64,000 nt of DNA from Chlorops oryzae. Lineage: Eukaryota > Arthropoda > Insecta > Diptera > Chloropidae. The notes beneath the pieces are model-generated. The model was not told the origin of the DNA and made no database searches. It saw only the letters and a program-made list of their open reading frames with translations. The stretch's first letter is position 1. Each line of letters starts with the position of its first letter. Of the stretch, positions 9,304 through 21,334 are shown piece by piece. The stretch spans positions 56,280,555 to 56,344,554 of the forward strand of contig CM035807.1 of NCBI GenBank assembly GCA_020466095.1. Reading direction: 5' to 3'. A program made the translations under genes and the position numbers.

Positions 9304-12115
9304 TTGATGCGCGGTTCAGTATATGATGGTTTTGACGGGGATCATAAAGCTGTATTTCATGAATTAAATAAAAATCATACTGGACTAAAAGTTATTCATT
9401 TGAATGCCAGAAGTTTAAATAGCGACAAAGTTGATTATCTGCGATATGTATTCTTCCAGGCACCTGTGGACTTAATATGTGTATCTGAAACTTGGTTCCA
9501 TAGTGAAATACTGAACCAGCAACTTGATATTGATAACTACCAATTATTTCGTAACGATCGCGATATTAGACGAGGTGGTGGTATTGCAATTTATTGCAAG
9601 TCATCCTTGAATGCCAAAATTGTGTTTAAGTCAAGTGATAGTAACGTTGAATATTTAATGTCAGAGATCTCGCAAGGTAATAATAAGGTACTGATTGCGT
9701 GTGTTTACAACCCGCATCGGCATTTTACTCTTGATCCATTCTTCAATACACTACTACCAGTCATTTCGCAATATGACTTCATTATAACCTGTGGTGACTT
9801 CAATGTTGACTTACTTCTGAATGATGCATTCTCTTGCGATTTAAATGATCTGATGTCATCAACTGGTCTCTCTCTGGTCAACAATGATAGACCCACCAGA
9901 TGTGTAATTGGGGCTAGGTTCAGTTTTCTTGACCTTTTCATGACGTCAGATGTAAGCAAGGTTCTTTACTATAATCAAATTCCGTTTATTTCGGACCATG
10001 ACCTTATTATTTGCGTGTTTGATATTTATCTAAGCCATCAGCGTTGCAGCAATCAGTTCTCGTATAGAGATCTGAAATCTATCGATTTAATTGCCTTGAA
10101 TGATGACCTGCTCAATATACCGTGGTCTGACTGCTGGTATGCAGTTTCTGTTGATCATAAGCTAGAAATTCTTTTGGATGCCATCTACTTTGTATTTGAC
10201 AAACACGTTCCGGTAAAACTACAGCAAATTTGTAATATTGCCTGCCCATGGTATAATGCAAGGATCGAGTCAGCAATCAAATCTCTTAACAAGCTACATA
10301 GAAAGTGGAAGATCACTCCTTCCATCTTAAACTGGAATGCATACAAAATAGCTAGAAACCAAACAACTGCTCTAATACGAGATGCGAAGAGGAGGTACTA
10401 TGAGTCTAAATTAGACCCTTCACTGCCACCGAGAAAACTTTATAACAATTTGCGCAGCCTTAACGTTTATGGGGAAAAAACAGGAAATCTGCGACATTGA
10501 TCCCGATCTCTTAAATGAATTTTTTGTGGGACAGGGCACTAGTGATTCTGAAACAGATCTAAATTTATTATTGGATCATTCGTCTTGTATTGCGACTTTT
10601 CAATTCTCTTGTGTCCATGATATTGATGTACTTAAATGCTTCAAACGCATTCGTACTAATGCTGTTGGTGAAGATGGTTTGCCAATCAAATTCATCAAAC
10701 TAATATTATCGTTTATATTAAGCCCATTAACGCACATAATTAATCATTGTTTTGCAACCTCTAAATTTGCATTATTATGGAAAGTTGCCATTGTATTGCC
10801 TGTAGCAAAAAAACCAAATTCGTCTTGCCCTAATGAGTTCCGTCCTATAAGCGTTCTACCTTGCTTTTCTAAAGTCATTGAAATGCTCATGTGTGATCAA
10901 ATATCTTCCTTTTTGTCGAGCCATAACCTGCTTTCGCCTTACCAGTCTGGTTTCCGAAAGGGACATAGTTGCACCACAGGAACAATGAAGCTTCTTAATG
11001 ATATTAGTGTAGAGTATGACGATGACAAACTAACGCTGCTTTGCCCATTAGACTTTTCGAAAGCTTTCGATAGCGTTGACCATAAATTGTTATGCGCTAA
11101 ACTGGCGAGACTCTTTGGGTTCTCCAGCTCAGCGGTTAATCTTATTTCATGCTATCTTAGCAAAAGAAGACAACGAGTAAATGCTAATTCGTCCACCTCG
11201 TCCTATAAACAAATAAAAGCCGGTGTGCCACAAGGCTCGGTGCTCGGGCCACTCTTGTTCTCCATGTTTTTAAATGATATCTTTAAGGTTTGTCGAAATG
11301 TTCATCTGCTGGCTTTTGCAGATGATGTACAAGCGTACTGTTCGGCGAGTGGGACTAATTGATGATCTCGTTGAACGCGTCAATGATGATCTGCTAAGAA
11401 TTTTTGAGTGGGCCACCCTTAATCAATTGACACTTAATCCCCTCAAATCTTATATGTTGCCGATATGCAAAAACCAGCAAATTTTCAGTAACATTTCACA
11501 AATTCGTCTTAGTGGAGTGGAACTAACATTAGTGGTGAAAGTCACTAGCCTTGGTTATGTCTTGAACTCTTCCCTTAGTTGTACGGAAACAGCATTGTAA
11601 AGCGTATATATATAACACTAAGGAATCTGAGGAGATCTTCTTACTTTACACCAATTGAGACCAAAAAAAAGCTTGTACTGCAAGTAATAGCTCCCTGGTT
11701 GACGTATTATGCTACAGTTTATAGTAAGCTAGATGCATTGTCATTAAGTAAACTGCAAATTGCCTTTAATGCAGCCACGCGCTACGTCTATGGTCTAAGA
11801 CCATTTGATCACATCTCCGCATGGGAAACTAAGATTTTAGGGTGCAAAGTAGGTGATTTCTTAGCAATAAGAAACTGCTTATTTCTGCATCGATTACTAA
11901 ATTTCAAATGCCCACTTTATCTCTATGTCACCATTCGTCGATCTCTGAGCGGTAGAACTAGAATGTTAATACCTCCAAGGTTCAGAACTCTCACATCGTC
12001 CAGGCTTTTCTTTGTCAACGCCATCAGAACATGGAATGAACTTCCTATTTCTGTTAAACGAATTGACAGAGAAAGTGACAGTAAATCACCGAAAGTTTAT
12101 TTTATGCCTAACTGA
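9304..12115 (+). pseudogene. LINE ORF2: APE endonuclease and reverse transcriptase, three frameshifts
   Basis: ORF2 nicks the target and copies the RNA. The endonuclease lies at 9390-10030 (HLNARSL, SETWFHSE, GDFNVD, SDHDLIICVF). The RT covers about 10640-11600 with FRPISVLP, YQSGFRKGHSC, DFSKAFDSVDH, GVPQGSVLGPLLF and FADD (11315-11326). Frame changes occur near 10480 (A run), near 11355 (just after FADD) and near 11590; the C-terminal thumb and connection region continues to 12115. The pieces line up in the correct family order with no large gap, so this is a decayed full-length ORF2, not a chimera. Confidence 0.85.
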
Positions 12116-12449
12116 AAGTTAAATTATTTTGCAAAGTCCAACTACTTTCACCTACCTTATTCTAAATTTTTCTTCTCACTATTTTTTTTAATCTCTTTCT
12201 CACTTCATTATTTTATACCCTATATTCTCTTCTTTTTGTAGCATTAAGTAGTCATTAAGGACCCATTGTTAATTTCTTAGTTATAATTTTTTCCGAGTTG
12301 ACTATTATGTTCCACCCACACAAATTGTACTATAAAAGATTTAAATCTTAGTGTGCTAACAAATGTAAATTCTTGAATAAATAAACAAAATATCTCAAGT
12401 GCGGGCATATGGAGAGATGCTCCGCATCCGAAATTTCTAAAGACAACAA
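12116..12449. other. LINE 3' UTR and junction
   Basis: This is T-rich sequence ending in an A-rich tail-like segment (gaataaataaacaaaata, 12373-12390), interpreted as the 3' UTR and tail of the preceding LINE. The boundary with the BEL/Pao fragment lies between about 12400 and 12490. Confidence 0.5.
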
Positions 12450-12489
12450 CTTCTTCTCATTTTATTTTCCACATCCTGCAGTGATGTAG

Positions 12490-13900
12490 CCTGATAGTAC
12501 GACAACGAAGGCGCGGGTCGTTTTCAACGCGTCGCAAAGAACAACGTCCACGTTATCCCTCCATACCGGACCGGGGCTGCAAACGGATTTGGTCATTTTA
12601 TTGTTGAATTGGCGCACTTGTCGCTTCTTTTTCAATGGCGACATTGAGATGATGAACCGTCAAATAATGGTCGATGTCCCCGTTCGAGACTACGAGCTGA
12701 AAACGGTAACTTTCGGCGTGAATTGTGCGCCCTATTTAGCAATACGGACGCTCCATCAGCTAGCTATTGATGCTGAACAGGAGGCCCCGCGAGCTGCCGT
12801 GATATTACGGCAAGAAACCTACGTCGACGACGTACTGGCTGGAGGACACTCACTGGAGGACGCCTGCGACGCAAAATCGCAACTTATCCGCACGCGCAGT
12901 TCCGCAGGATTTTCGCTGCGGAAAATGACGGCCAATCATTCAAAATTGCTTGAATATGTCGAACCTTCACATCTCTTGGACGCAGAGTTCTTAAAGTTTA
13001 AATCTGCGAGGGACGCAAAAATGTTAGGCATCCGCTGGAACGCAATAACTGATTGCTTTTCTTACAAATTAAGTGCTCAATCCGCCACCCCATCTACTAC
13101 CAAGAGGCAAATTCTATCGGATATCGCGAAATTCTTTGTTCCGGCAGGATGGCTCACTCCGATCATCATTCGAGCTAAAATCCTGATGCAGCAATTGTGG
13201 TTAGAGGGCACCGCGTGGGATGAACGAGTCACCAATGAAGCGCTTGAACGTTGGCATGCATTTGTGTCGGATCTGCCGTTCATTGAACAGATACAGATCC
13301 CGCGATGGCTGCAATATGAACCTGAATCGGATGTCCAACTCCACGAACTTTGCGGCTTGCAAGAAAGGGCATACTGTGCCGCCATCTATTTGCGAGTGGA
13401 ACATCACGGCTGCATCTACATTCACTTGCTCACTTCCAAGTCGAAGGTGGCTCCGCTTCAAACAGTCAGTCTACCACGGCTCAAATTGTGCGCCGCCGTG
13501 CTACTTTCTAAATTGATAAAAAAAAAATGTCACTGGTCAACTGCGCATCCATCAACATGAAACCTTTCTATGGACGGACAGTTCCATCGTGATCGCATGG
13601 CTGAAACGACCGGCAAACGCGTGGAAAACGTATGTGGCCAATCGAATATCGCAAATTTTGACCAATGTTGGCAATTCTCCATGACGCCACGTACGATCAA
13701 AGGACAATCCGGCCGACTTGGGGACACGAGGAGCATTGGCTCAAGACACACGATCTGCTAGCGCGATTTTCCTCATACGATAGAGCACAACGAGTAACCG
13801 GTTATATGTTACGATTCTGCAGGCAAGCACGCAAAGAGCTGACGCCAAGTCCAACGACACTCACCCTCTCACAAGACGAACACAGACACAACACAAGACT
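12490..13900 (+). pseudogene. BEL/Pao pol fragment (RT, RNase H, linker)
   Basis: BEL/Pao pol motifs appear in order: VVFNAS and GLQTDLV (12510-12600), DIEMMNRQI, TVTFGVNCAPYLAIRTL, YVDD (about 12820), SLRKMTANH, the LGIRWN block, WLTPIIIRAKILMQ, LPRLKLCAAVLL, then after a frameshift near 13540 a segment with WTDSSIVIAWL, WRHVRSKDNPADLGTRG and FSSYDRAQRVTGY. A short block between RDYQ-type and LKTVTF residues appears deleted. gag, protease, integrase and LTRs are missing. The relatives at 60.2-63.4 kb (minus strand) share several motifs but are clearly a different family. Confidence 0.85.
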
Positions 13901-14121
13901 TTTTTTAAAATCAATTTAAATAATCTCAGCAAAAAATTACCAATTTTTCCAGTTAAAGTTCGTATAATTTTAAACCAAAATTTGTCTTAAATAAGAAATT
14001 GCTGGCTGGCCATTGCAAGCCAAAGATTGCTCTTTTAAGAATTTCATCACATAAAAAAAGTTCAAATTCGTTTTTAAATCCTATTTTTCCTGAGGTTAAA
14101 CCGCTAATAAAGTATGACAAA
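13901..14121. other. Spacer, nothing recognised
   Basis: This is AT-rich sequence between the BEL/Pao fragment and the MITE; I see no genes or repeats. Confidence 0.4.
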
Positions 14122-14531
14122 TGTACCACAGATTTGAAGTAAATTAATCGAGGATTTAAAAAAAAATTAGAAAAGGATGTGTTAATAGGACCTTTTTCAT
14201 ACCAAAATGGCTCTCAAAGTAAAAAAATAGACGTTTTTTCAGAATTTTTGACTTTGACCGCTTAATTAACCATCATTGGCTTAAATTCTTACCATGAATT
14301 TAATTTTGCCTAAAAGCCCATAGAATTGGCTTTCAAACCGCTCAACAGTTTTTTTTCTGATGAACCGTTATCGTGGGAGAATTTTTTTTCTCGCCTTACT
14401 GCCTAAAAACTTTAAGGCCCTCTAACTCCTTAGGGGAGCATTTTCCACCCCCCCTCCCATACGATTTTTGGTCGATATTGAGCACTCCTATCACCTCCTT
14501 TCGGATATACATCCTTATGCGAAACACCCTG
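14122..14531. mobile_element. MITE copy 1 (Tc1/mariner-type, ACACCCTG end)
   Basis: It is homologous over about 400 bp to 58742-59171, sharing tggctttcaaa, gaaccgttatcgtgggaga, cttactgcctaaaa and ggccct(c/a)taactcct. The right end AACACCCTG is followed by TA (14532-14533). The left end is too diverged to define. It has no coding capacity. Confidence 0.7.
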
Positions 14532-14572
14532 TATTACAATTGATTTTATTAAATTCGACTAACTTTCTAATG

Positions 14573-14990
14573 TCAAAAATGAGTAAGTTAAAAAAAAAAT
14601 TTCGGATTTTCAGCGATAATAAAGAAGCCCTAATATTCGACTGCGAGTTTTCAAAAAACAAGCAACTCAGTTGGGGCAGATTATTTCGAAAACTTCCATT
14701 CAAAACAGGACACTACGAGGATATAGCTAACAGCTTAAATTTGAGACAAGAGCTTCCGGTAGAATATGTATGGAAATACCGTGTCAACATACACATAAGA
14801 GAAAAGCCTCATTTTAATCGATTCTGGTGTGGATACCAAATTGATTTGAAGAAAATCTTTAGCAGATGATGTAGACATCGATTTTGAAAAGGAAAAGCGT
14901 TTAGTAGGAGCTTTCGGGGAAGAGTCCAGCACGATAGGAGAAGTGAAAATAGAACACGATCAGTTCCGTCATTAATATTCAAGTAAATAC
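14573..14990 (+). other. Open frame of unknown nature
   Basis: A frame of about 100 codons (14573-14869) starts MSKMSKLKKKFRIF and contains KTGHYEDIANSLNLRQELP. Protein-like residues continue in another frame to about 14970 (DIDFEKEKRLVGAFGEES). It lies just upstream of a LINE RT fragment and may be a decayed part of it, but I see no motif that proves this. Confidence 0.25.
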
Positions 14991-15873
14991 ATATAACTAC
15001 TTAGGGGTTTCATTCTCAAGTTCATCTCTCGGCAAATGTGCGTCGCAAACGGCAATCAAAAAAGGTAGAACTGCTCTGTGCTCTGCCTTGCAAACAATAA
15101 TCAGGTGCAAAGCGGATTCTTGGGAGGGTACGACCAAAATGTTTAATGGGATTGTTTCAACTTCTCTCCTATATTCAGCTCAAATATGGGGGCTAAGATA
15201 CACAGACGAGATTGAGATAGTGCAGTCAACATATTTTAAAAGACTACTTGCTCTGCCAAAATCGACCCCAAATGCACAACTACGTCTCGAAATAGGATTG
15301 GGAAAACTTGCTTTCAAAGTATCTAAGCTGGCATGGAACTATGTGCTAAAAGTCCTCAACATGGAAAGTAATCGTTTACCAAAAATCTGTCTTCTCCGGC
15401 TGGTGCACCTGTACCGTTTTACGCACTACGACGCTGAATAAAATTGGGTTGCACAATTTAGTAACCACCTCGAAGAAATAAGCCTAGCCCATCTATGAGA
15501 GACTCCAAGCACTGCGGAATGGCAAAGTTTCACAAAACTGGCTTTCAAGCGCTATGAAATGTATCTTAAATTCCAGGATGTCTTGCAATATTCGAACTCA
15601 ACTGTTATGAATTTCAATATTTTAAGATTTTTAGAAGACAAAGAAGCAGCATATCTTACATTTCGTGGTCATTTCTTTATGGTTAAAATAATAAGTCAGC
15701 TTCGTTTGTCAACTACTTATAATCTTCGAATTTGTATTAAAGGCTTAATTTATAGAATCAACCAGAATATTCAATGCACAATTTGCAATTTTCAGGTTAA
15801 CGAAACATTAAAACACATTTTCTTAGAACGCCCCGCTTATTTTGCATTTCGTGAACAATATTTAGGCTTTTAA
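14991..15873 (+). pseudogene. LINE 3' fragment: RT thumb and C-terminal zinc-knuckle region
   Basis: The sequence reads YLGV followed by SLGKCASQTAIKKG (the RT motif 7 region), then a 117-codon frame (15088-15441) with NGIVSTSLLYSAQIWGL, typical of the region after the RT palm. A second frame (15559-15873) ends with CTICNFQVNETLKHIFLE, a CCHC-like block (C-x2-C...H...) found at the C-terminus of many R1/Jockey/Outcast-type ORF2 proteins. At least two stops or shifts interrupt it. Its 5' half is missing. Confidence 0.55.
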
Positions 15874-16139
15874 GCCACCATCTTTGATAATAACCTGAAC
15901 AACATTATTAATTCGTTAAGTCTACATTCAACCAAAAAGATTTATCATTTTATTGTAAATACTTTAAGGCTTAGATCATATTTCCTCAATGAATAAAAAC
16001 ACAAATGTGAAATGATTTAGACCAATCTCATAATAAGGTTAATTAATTCTAATTTATAGCAATGTAAAATTTTGCGTAATCTTTTCTTTTCTGCTACAAC
16101 CATGGTGTTATAAGCAGTAAATAAATGATAAAAAAAAAA

Positions 16140-17196
16140 ATATTCAAGTAGTCCCTTATGGAACAAATTTGCTGCGATTGGTCTCCTTGGACGAGATTTA
16201 CTCTGGAATAAGACCATAACGGAAACGATAAAAACAATATTTCTTTTGTTGAAAAGGGAGCACAGGTAGCTACCCTGCCGTTAATTTTTAAGAATTCTTG
16301 TTGTAATGTTCACGTGGCTAGAAAAATCACAGTTCAGCCGAAATCGATTAGAATAATTGCAGTTAGCACAGGGCTACAAGCGAATGGTTTAGTGGTATAA
16401 GTATAAGGCTAAACTTTACAAATCATCCGTTTCTTGTCCGAATATTAATACGTGTGCATACGATTTCAGTGGAAAACGATTTGCATTTTTAGTCAACACC
16501 CTGTCACTGGATGTTAACCTTAATGATGAAGAGCGAACGTCACTATTAAAAATATGTGAAGATTTTCCAGACGTTTTCCATCTAAAAGCGGATCATCTAA
16601 ATTACACGACTACCTTACGTCATGAAATTCCCTCAGAGTGTGGTAATTCACTAGTAAACATTAGACAGTATCGTCTCCCCGAAGCGCATAAAGAAGAGAT
16701 AAATTGGCAAGTCGAGGAAATGCTCCAACAAGAGATGATAACCGCTAGTATTTCGGCATGGAATTTTCTCATTATATTGGTGCCAAAAAAAGGTGGGCCA
16801 AATGGAGAAAAGAAGTGGAGGCTAGTGATAGATTTTCGTAAATTGAATGAACAAACGATTAAGCAGGTTTTTCCATTCCTAGGATTGACGAGATACTCGA
16901 CCAGCTAGGGTGTAGACGTAACTTTACCACGCTAGACTTAGCTAGCGGATATCATCAAGTATTGGAAGATGAGGACGACCGAAAGAAGACAGCCTCTAGC
17001 ACAGGTCAGGGACATTATGAATTTTTGCGAATGCCTTATGGCCTAACAGGGGCACCGTCAACGATTCAACGGATTATGAATCACATTCTTACAGCGATTC
17101 AAGGAATACATTGCTTTGTTTATCTAGATGATATTGTAGTCTACGGTAGCAATTTGAAGGAGCACGAAATACGTTTGCAAAAAGTTTTACAGGCTC
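16140..17196 (+). pseudogene. Gypsy A pol, 5' block (end of protease, RT)
   Basis: It begins with a protease C-terminal signature (GLLGRDLL). RT follows from about 16560: RHEIPSE, RQYRLPEAHKEEI, LVPKKGGPNGEKKWRLVIDF, LDLASGYHQV, PYGLTGAPSTIQ and FVYLDDIVVYG (YLDD at about 17119-17130). A frameshift near 16880 (TTTTTCC run) interrupts it. The style is close to the 17.6/297 branch of gypsy elements. The block ends at 17196, exactly where the LTR of element B begins. Confidence 0.88.
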
Positions 17197-17945
17197 TGTT
17201 GTGAGTCTCTCCCAAACTCACATGTGGTCACCTTAAACCGAAAGCAAAAGGCAGTGACCTGCATTTATGAATTTCACTTCAAGGTGATTCCGTGCTACTC
17301 AAAAACACTGTCCAGCGTAAAATTGCTGACAAATGCAAACATGCAGTTCGGCCGCTGGTAACAACAACAACATTGGCACAGTATAAGCACGGTTAACAAA
17401 CATCAGCACTAGTACAGCGCATGCACAATTGCAATCCGATCGCTGGCAATAACAACAACAACACACGTCAAGAGTTTTTACGTAAGAGCAACAACAACTA
17501 CAGAAGAAGAACAAAGAACATCGGAATAGCTTTATGTAGTAACAACAACAATATGGCAATGTGGGCACATTTGCGGGTGAAGGTCGCGGTCAAGCTATTG
17601 CAATATGTTCGGGAAGAATCGACGACGATCGCGGATATTGAGAATAGTCAATATTGCAAGATCAGCAATATTGATCTATGTAAACGGAACTTCGACGACT
17701 GGAAAAGGACTTCTGCACACGTACTCATCCAAGGGCCACGACGGAGAAGTTAATAGAGTAGTCTTTTAAATAATAACCGAAAATTTTTATTTAATTTGAA
17801 TTAAATAAAAGGATAATTAATTGAAATCCTTTGTGTTCCTTTTTATTTGTTTAAAGGACCCCGTTTTATCCTACGGTGTATTTGCCTGACGTGCGTACCT
17901 ACCCAAGTGCCACGGCGTTAGGTAATTGCACCGTAGGATACAACA
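17197..17945 (+). repeat. Left LTR of element B
   Basis: A 749-bp LTR starting TGTTGTGAG and ending ATACAACA. It has many CAACAA repeats in the first half. Near its end there is a 12-bp inverted repeat, TATCCTACGGTG (about 17868-17879) and CACCGTAGGATA (17929-17940), that would form a hairpin. It differs from the right LTR by several substitutions and AAC-unit length changes. Confidence 0.88.
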
Positions 17946-17965
17946 TTTATGGCGCATCCGGTTTT
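17946..17965 (+). promoter_or_regulatory. Candidate primer-binding site of element B
   Basis: Four bases after the left LTR comes TGGCGCATCCGG. Its start, TGGCGC, is like that of many gypsy-type primer-binding sites, but I cannot name the tRNA with confidence. Confidence 0.4.
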
Positions 17966-18780
17966 CGACTAAGGATAGTCGGGTACGAATCACGATCCTT
18001 TTGGCCACAGTGGGGTTAGATTGATATGTATTGGATATATTTGAGTTATTCATTGGAACCTACTGAACAGTGGTGAAACCTAATTCAGTGGGGCCTGGGC
18101 GTGAGTGAAACTTCCGAAAGGCATTTCAATGAAAAACGACATAAATGTACCGAATTATATCAATTATTTTGTTGTAACCCTTTTTGTACTGCACTGCTAT
18201 AACCTGTCGAACAGTCGTGAAACCTAATTCGTCAGGGTCCGGGTGTGAGTGAAACTTCCGAAGGACACTTTAGCAGCACAATCGCAATAAGGGCATAACA
18301 GAGTTCCTTGAATAAAAATTTTATAGCCGGTATTCGACTGACTTTCAGTTGGATACGAACACAGTTTTATTAAAGTGCTTGGAAAAAATTATTTATCGTA
18401 TGCAATCAATAATTTGGAACTTTGCAAGTTTTGAACAGTGTATTTACATTACCAACTTTAATATTGCATGAACGATAGTAATTTTAAGAACAGATTATAT
18501 TCCGATATATCTGACCTAAAAAAGCTTAAATAAAACTAAAATTAAATTATTTTGGTTGAGGATATCAAGACTTTCAAGAAATTATTTATCGTGTGCAATC
18601 AATAAATTGGAACTTTGCAAGTTTTGAACAGTGTATTTACATTACCAATTTTAAAATTGCATGAGCGATAGTGATTTTTACGAATAGATTATATTTCGAT
18701 ATATCTGTTTTGAAGGAGCTTGAACAAAACTAAAATTTAAAATTTTAAATAATACAAATACTTTCAAAATAAATATCCTT
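17955..18780. repeat. Tandem repeats in the leader of element B
   Basis: There are two repeat families. One is an 80-bp block containing gtgaaacctaattc...gagtgaaacttccgaa at about 18070 and again at about 18212. The second is a unit of about 196 bp starting aattatttatcgt(a/g)tgcaat at about 18387 and again at about 18582, including tttgcaagttttgaacagtg. The two units of the second family differ by scattered substitutions, so the duplication is not recent. Confidence 0.75.
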
Positions 18781-19136
18781 ATAAAAAGTGAAAATAAGTA
18801 TTTTTAAATAAATTATCAACGGTAGCTGTGCAACGAAGAATAAAATATTATCAACAAACATGATTCATGGTAAGTACAAAAAACCTTAAATGAAATAAAA
18901 AAAAAAATTTCGCCCAGAGTCCTTGCTGAAATATTTTTGTGAGATCGAAATAAGAATTGCTCGGTTATTTGCGAATTTTCAGAAAAATGAGTCATTTAGA
19001 GAAAAAACGGCATAATAGATGGAGTAAACGGTTTTGTAATCATAGTCAAAATGTAGTTCGAAGTGAAAAGCCACTTAGATATCTATAATCTACGCAAAAT
19101 ATAGTAGAATTAGTATTAAAAGATCAGAAATAAAAT

Positions 19137-20291
19137 GTCATTTTTCAAAAAATCAGAAGGACATAAGACCTTCTTTGAAGATTTAGATAGGCCCCGAGTA
19201 AAGAATATATAAAGTAGGAAAATCTGTTGAAACTTAAGAAAGATTTTCGAAATTTTGGAGTCGAAGGCGAAATTAACTTAGAGTTTGTAAAGTTCTTAGA
19301 TGATGTAGAGGAGAAACAGATAACTATAAATGGCAAGAATTTTGAAAAACAGATCACATGTATAAAAGATTGTTTATTGAACAAGAAAAAACAAAGGACT
19401 CATTTCAACGACAATGTCGTGGTTCACTTTTACGAAAGTGATATACCAGTAATAAACAGAGAAATCGGAACTAAAAAAATGTTGAAACCATCAAATTTAG
19501 ATGAACAAGCACATTTAATAACTTATTCCCAAAAAGTAGAAACACTAAGTGAGAAAACTGCTGAAATTGCAAAAAGTAAAAACGAAGATAAGAACCAGTT
19601 TTTGGTTTTCTTTTTATCTTTTGTGTACATATCTTCGCAATTTTAAAGGAATATTTATTTAGTTTGAGCAATGAAATAAGAAATTGGTTAAATAGCTAAA
19701 ATAAAGATCCTTGTATGAACCTGATTAGACATAGCCCCCAAACTTTTGACACACAATGTTCCAGTTCAGTGTCGGACGACGCGTTTGTAGTTTTTCCTTG
19801 TGGACAAGCAGTAAACAAGGAGCTAAGCCTGTTAGTGGACACTGGCGCTCACACAAGTTTGATTAAATGGGAGGCGCTAAAAAATGCAAAAGAAGTAAAT
19901 GAATTTGAAACGAGGAGTTTAGTTTATATATTATTACAGATATTCTAAGAGGAAAGGGCTATGTGCCCGTGTTAAACGCAAATAACACAGACATTCGAAT
20001 AGAACCTTTTGAGTTAGAATATGATTGTGGCACAGAATTTGAGCATTTTTCGTGAAAGGCATAATTACAGATATTCTAAGAGGAAAGGGCTATGTGCCCG
20101 TGTTAAACGCAAATAACACAGACATTCGAATAAAACCTTTTGAGTTAGAATATGATTGTGGCACAGAATTTGAGCATTTAGGGATTCCGAACATAAATCA
20201 GTTGCAGAAAGGAGATACTGAAGATAAACGGTTTGACCTTTTGATGAACTCAGTGAACCTTAACCGAGAGGAAGTAGAAAAAGTCAATTAA
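19137..20291 (+). pseudogene. Element B gag/protease remnant
   Basis: Short frames (19137-19212, 19227-19646, 19715-19948 and 20052-20291) are the remains of gag and protease. The third has the retroviral aspartyl protease signature LLVDTGAHTSLIK (about residues 40-52), and the fourth reads GKGYVPVLNANNTDIRIKPF, as in the segment between protease and RT of gypsy-type elements. No RT follows, which supports a deletion of the rest of pol. A 110-bp segment is duplicated between the third and fourth frames. Confidence 0.6.
19937..20178 (+). repeat. 110-bp direct duplication
   Basis: The sequence from agatattctaagaggaaagg to cagaatttgagcattt occurs at 19937-20046 and at 20069-20178 with one visible difference (gaatagaacc versus gaataaaacc), separated by 22 bp. 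The near identity shows a duplication much younger than the element itself. Confidence 0.9.
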
Positions 20292-20340
20292 AAAAAAAAA
20301 TATTAATGATAAAAAGGGACTATCTAGCGGTCGGGATGTT

Positions 20341-20787
20341 GTGAATAAAAAGTCGAATGTATTGGATTACGACTTCGACGAGGAGTTCGAGGGTAATTTT
20401 TGTGGTAAAAATAGAAATAAAAAAGATGAATTCGACAAGGAAGTCGAGAATAACTCTTGTGGTACTACAAGAGATGGTACTAATGGTAATAAAGAAGTAG
20501 TTGAAGATATTTTGAAAGAAAACCCACCAGATAGAGATAGAAATCCCCATGAGAAGGTATCAGTTGAAAAAAAAAAAAACCGAAATAAAAAATCAGAGTT
20601 TAGAGAGCTGACGTTGTACGAATATTTCAAAAGTCCGAATGTAATTCAAAAGTTTTTGTCCATTGTAAAAGTATCTGTTTTCATACAAAGCAAATCTAAA
20701 TTAAAATTCTTGCAAATTCAGATAAAACATACAAGAGAATTAAAAGATCTAGACAAATTTTTCGCCCATAACTATAATGTGCCGTAG
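20341..20787 (+). CDS. Charged open frame in element B, unknown
   Basis: A 148-codon frame rich in Lys, Glu, Asp and Asn. It contains two similar acidic segments (FDEEFEGNFCGKNRNKKD and EFDKEVENNSCGTTRDG). I see no domain. It may be a remnant of an accessory or internal gene of element B, or a fortuitous A-rich frame. Confidence 0.25.
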   Translation: MNKKSNVLDYDFDEEFEGNFCGKNRNKKDEFDKEVENNSCGTTRDGTNGNKEVVEDILKENPPDRDRNPHEKVSVEKKKNRNKKSEFRELTLYEYFKSPNVIQKFLSIVKVSVFIQSKSKLKFLQIQIKHTRELKDLDKFFAHNYNVP

Positions 20788-21303
20788 CTTTATTAAAAAT
20801 TCAAAATACTGTCCCAAAACATAGGTTCATCTCGACTAAAACGAGAGCTGACTGTTTTTATATCTAATGATTACTGTCACAAAAAATTTCTTTTTAATAT
20901 GGCTTGCTGTGATGTCTAAATAAGGAATGACAACGAAAAATAAAAATATAATTCAAATAAGTTCCGTTACAAATAGAAAAAAAAACATTTTTTTTTAAAC
21001 ATTGCGGTTATACGAATTTTCAAGTTTTGTAACATCTATTTTGTCTCATATTGTAAATGCAGACGTTTCACCTCTCCGAGTGAAGAATTTCACGACGTTG
21101 AAATAAGCAGGAGGGACTCAGGGCAAATAATGTCTACTTTTATTATCTTTCAAGGTAAATATAAAAAAACACATTTATACAAATATTTGCAAAATATTGG
21201 TATATATGTATGTACATATATCAAGAGACATCTAATTCAAAATAATACCTTGAAAGCATAGGTATTTTTGCGCTTATAACTAAGTTTGAATGAAAGAAAA
21301 ATT

Positions 21304-21334
<31 letters not shown>

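Larger units (their letters stand above)
8150..12395 (+). mobile_element. CR1/Jockey-group LINE, degraded
   Basis: A non-LTR retrotransposon with a 5' leader (about 8150-8447), ORF1, a pyrimidine-rich spacer, an APE-RT ORF2 and a 3' end of the form gaataaataaac near 12375-12390. Clade placement rests on the LNARSLN and SETW motifs of the endonuclease, the RPISVLP/YQSGFRKG/FADD motifs of the RT, and the absence of an RNase H domain. Exact ends and target duplications were not found. At least four frameshifts are present across the two frames. Confidence 0.8.

Noticed and set aside
9080..9307. 75-codon hydrophobic frame between LINE ORF1 and ORF2
   Set aside because: It arises from a T/C-rich spacer; composition alone makes it look like a membrane protein.
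17299..17753. Cys/Tyr-rich and Asn-rich frames on both strands of the B LTR
   Set aside because: They are translations of AAC/CAA repeats in the LTR and recur in the right LTR with indels; not genes.
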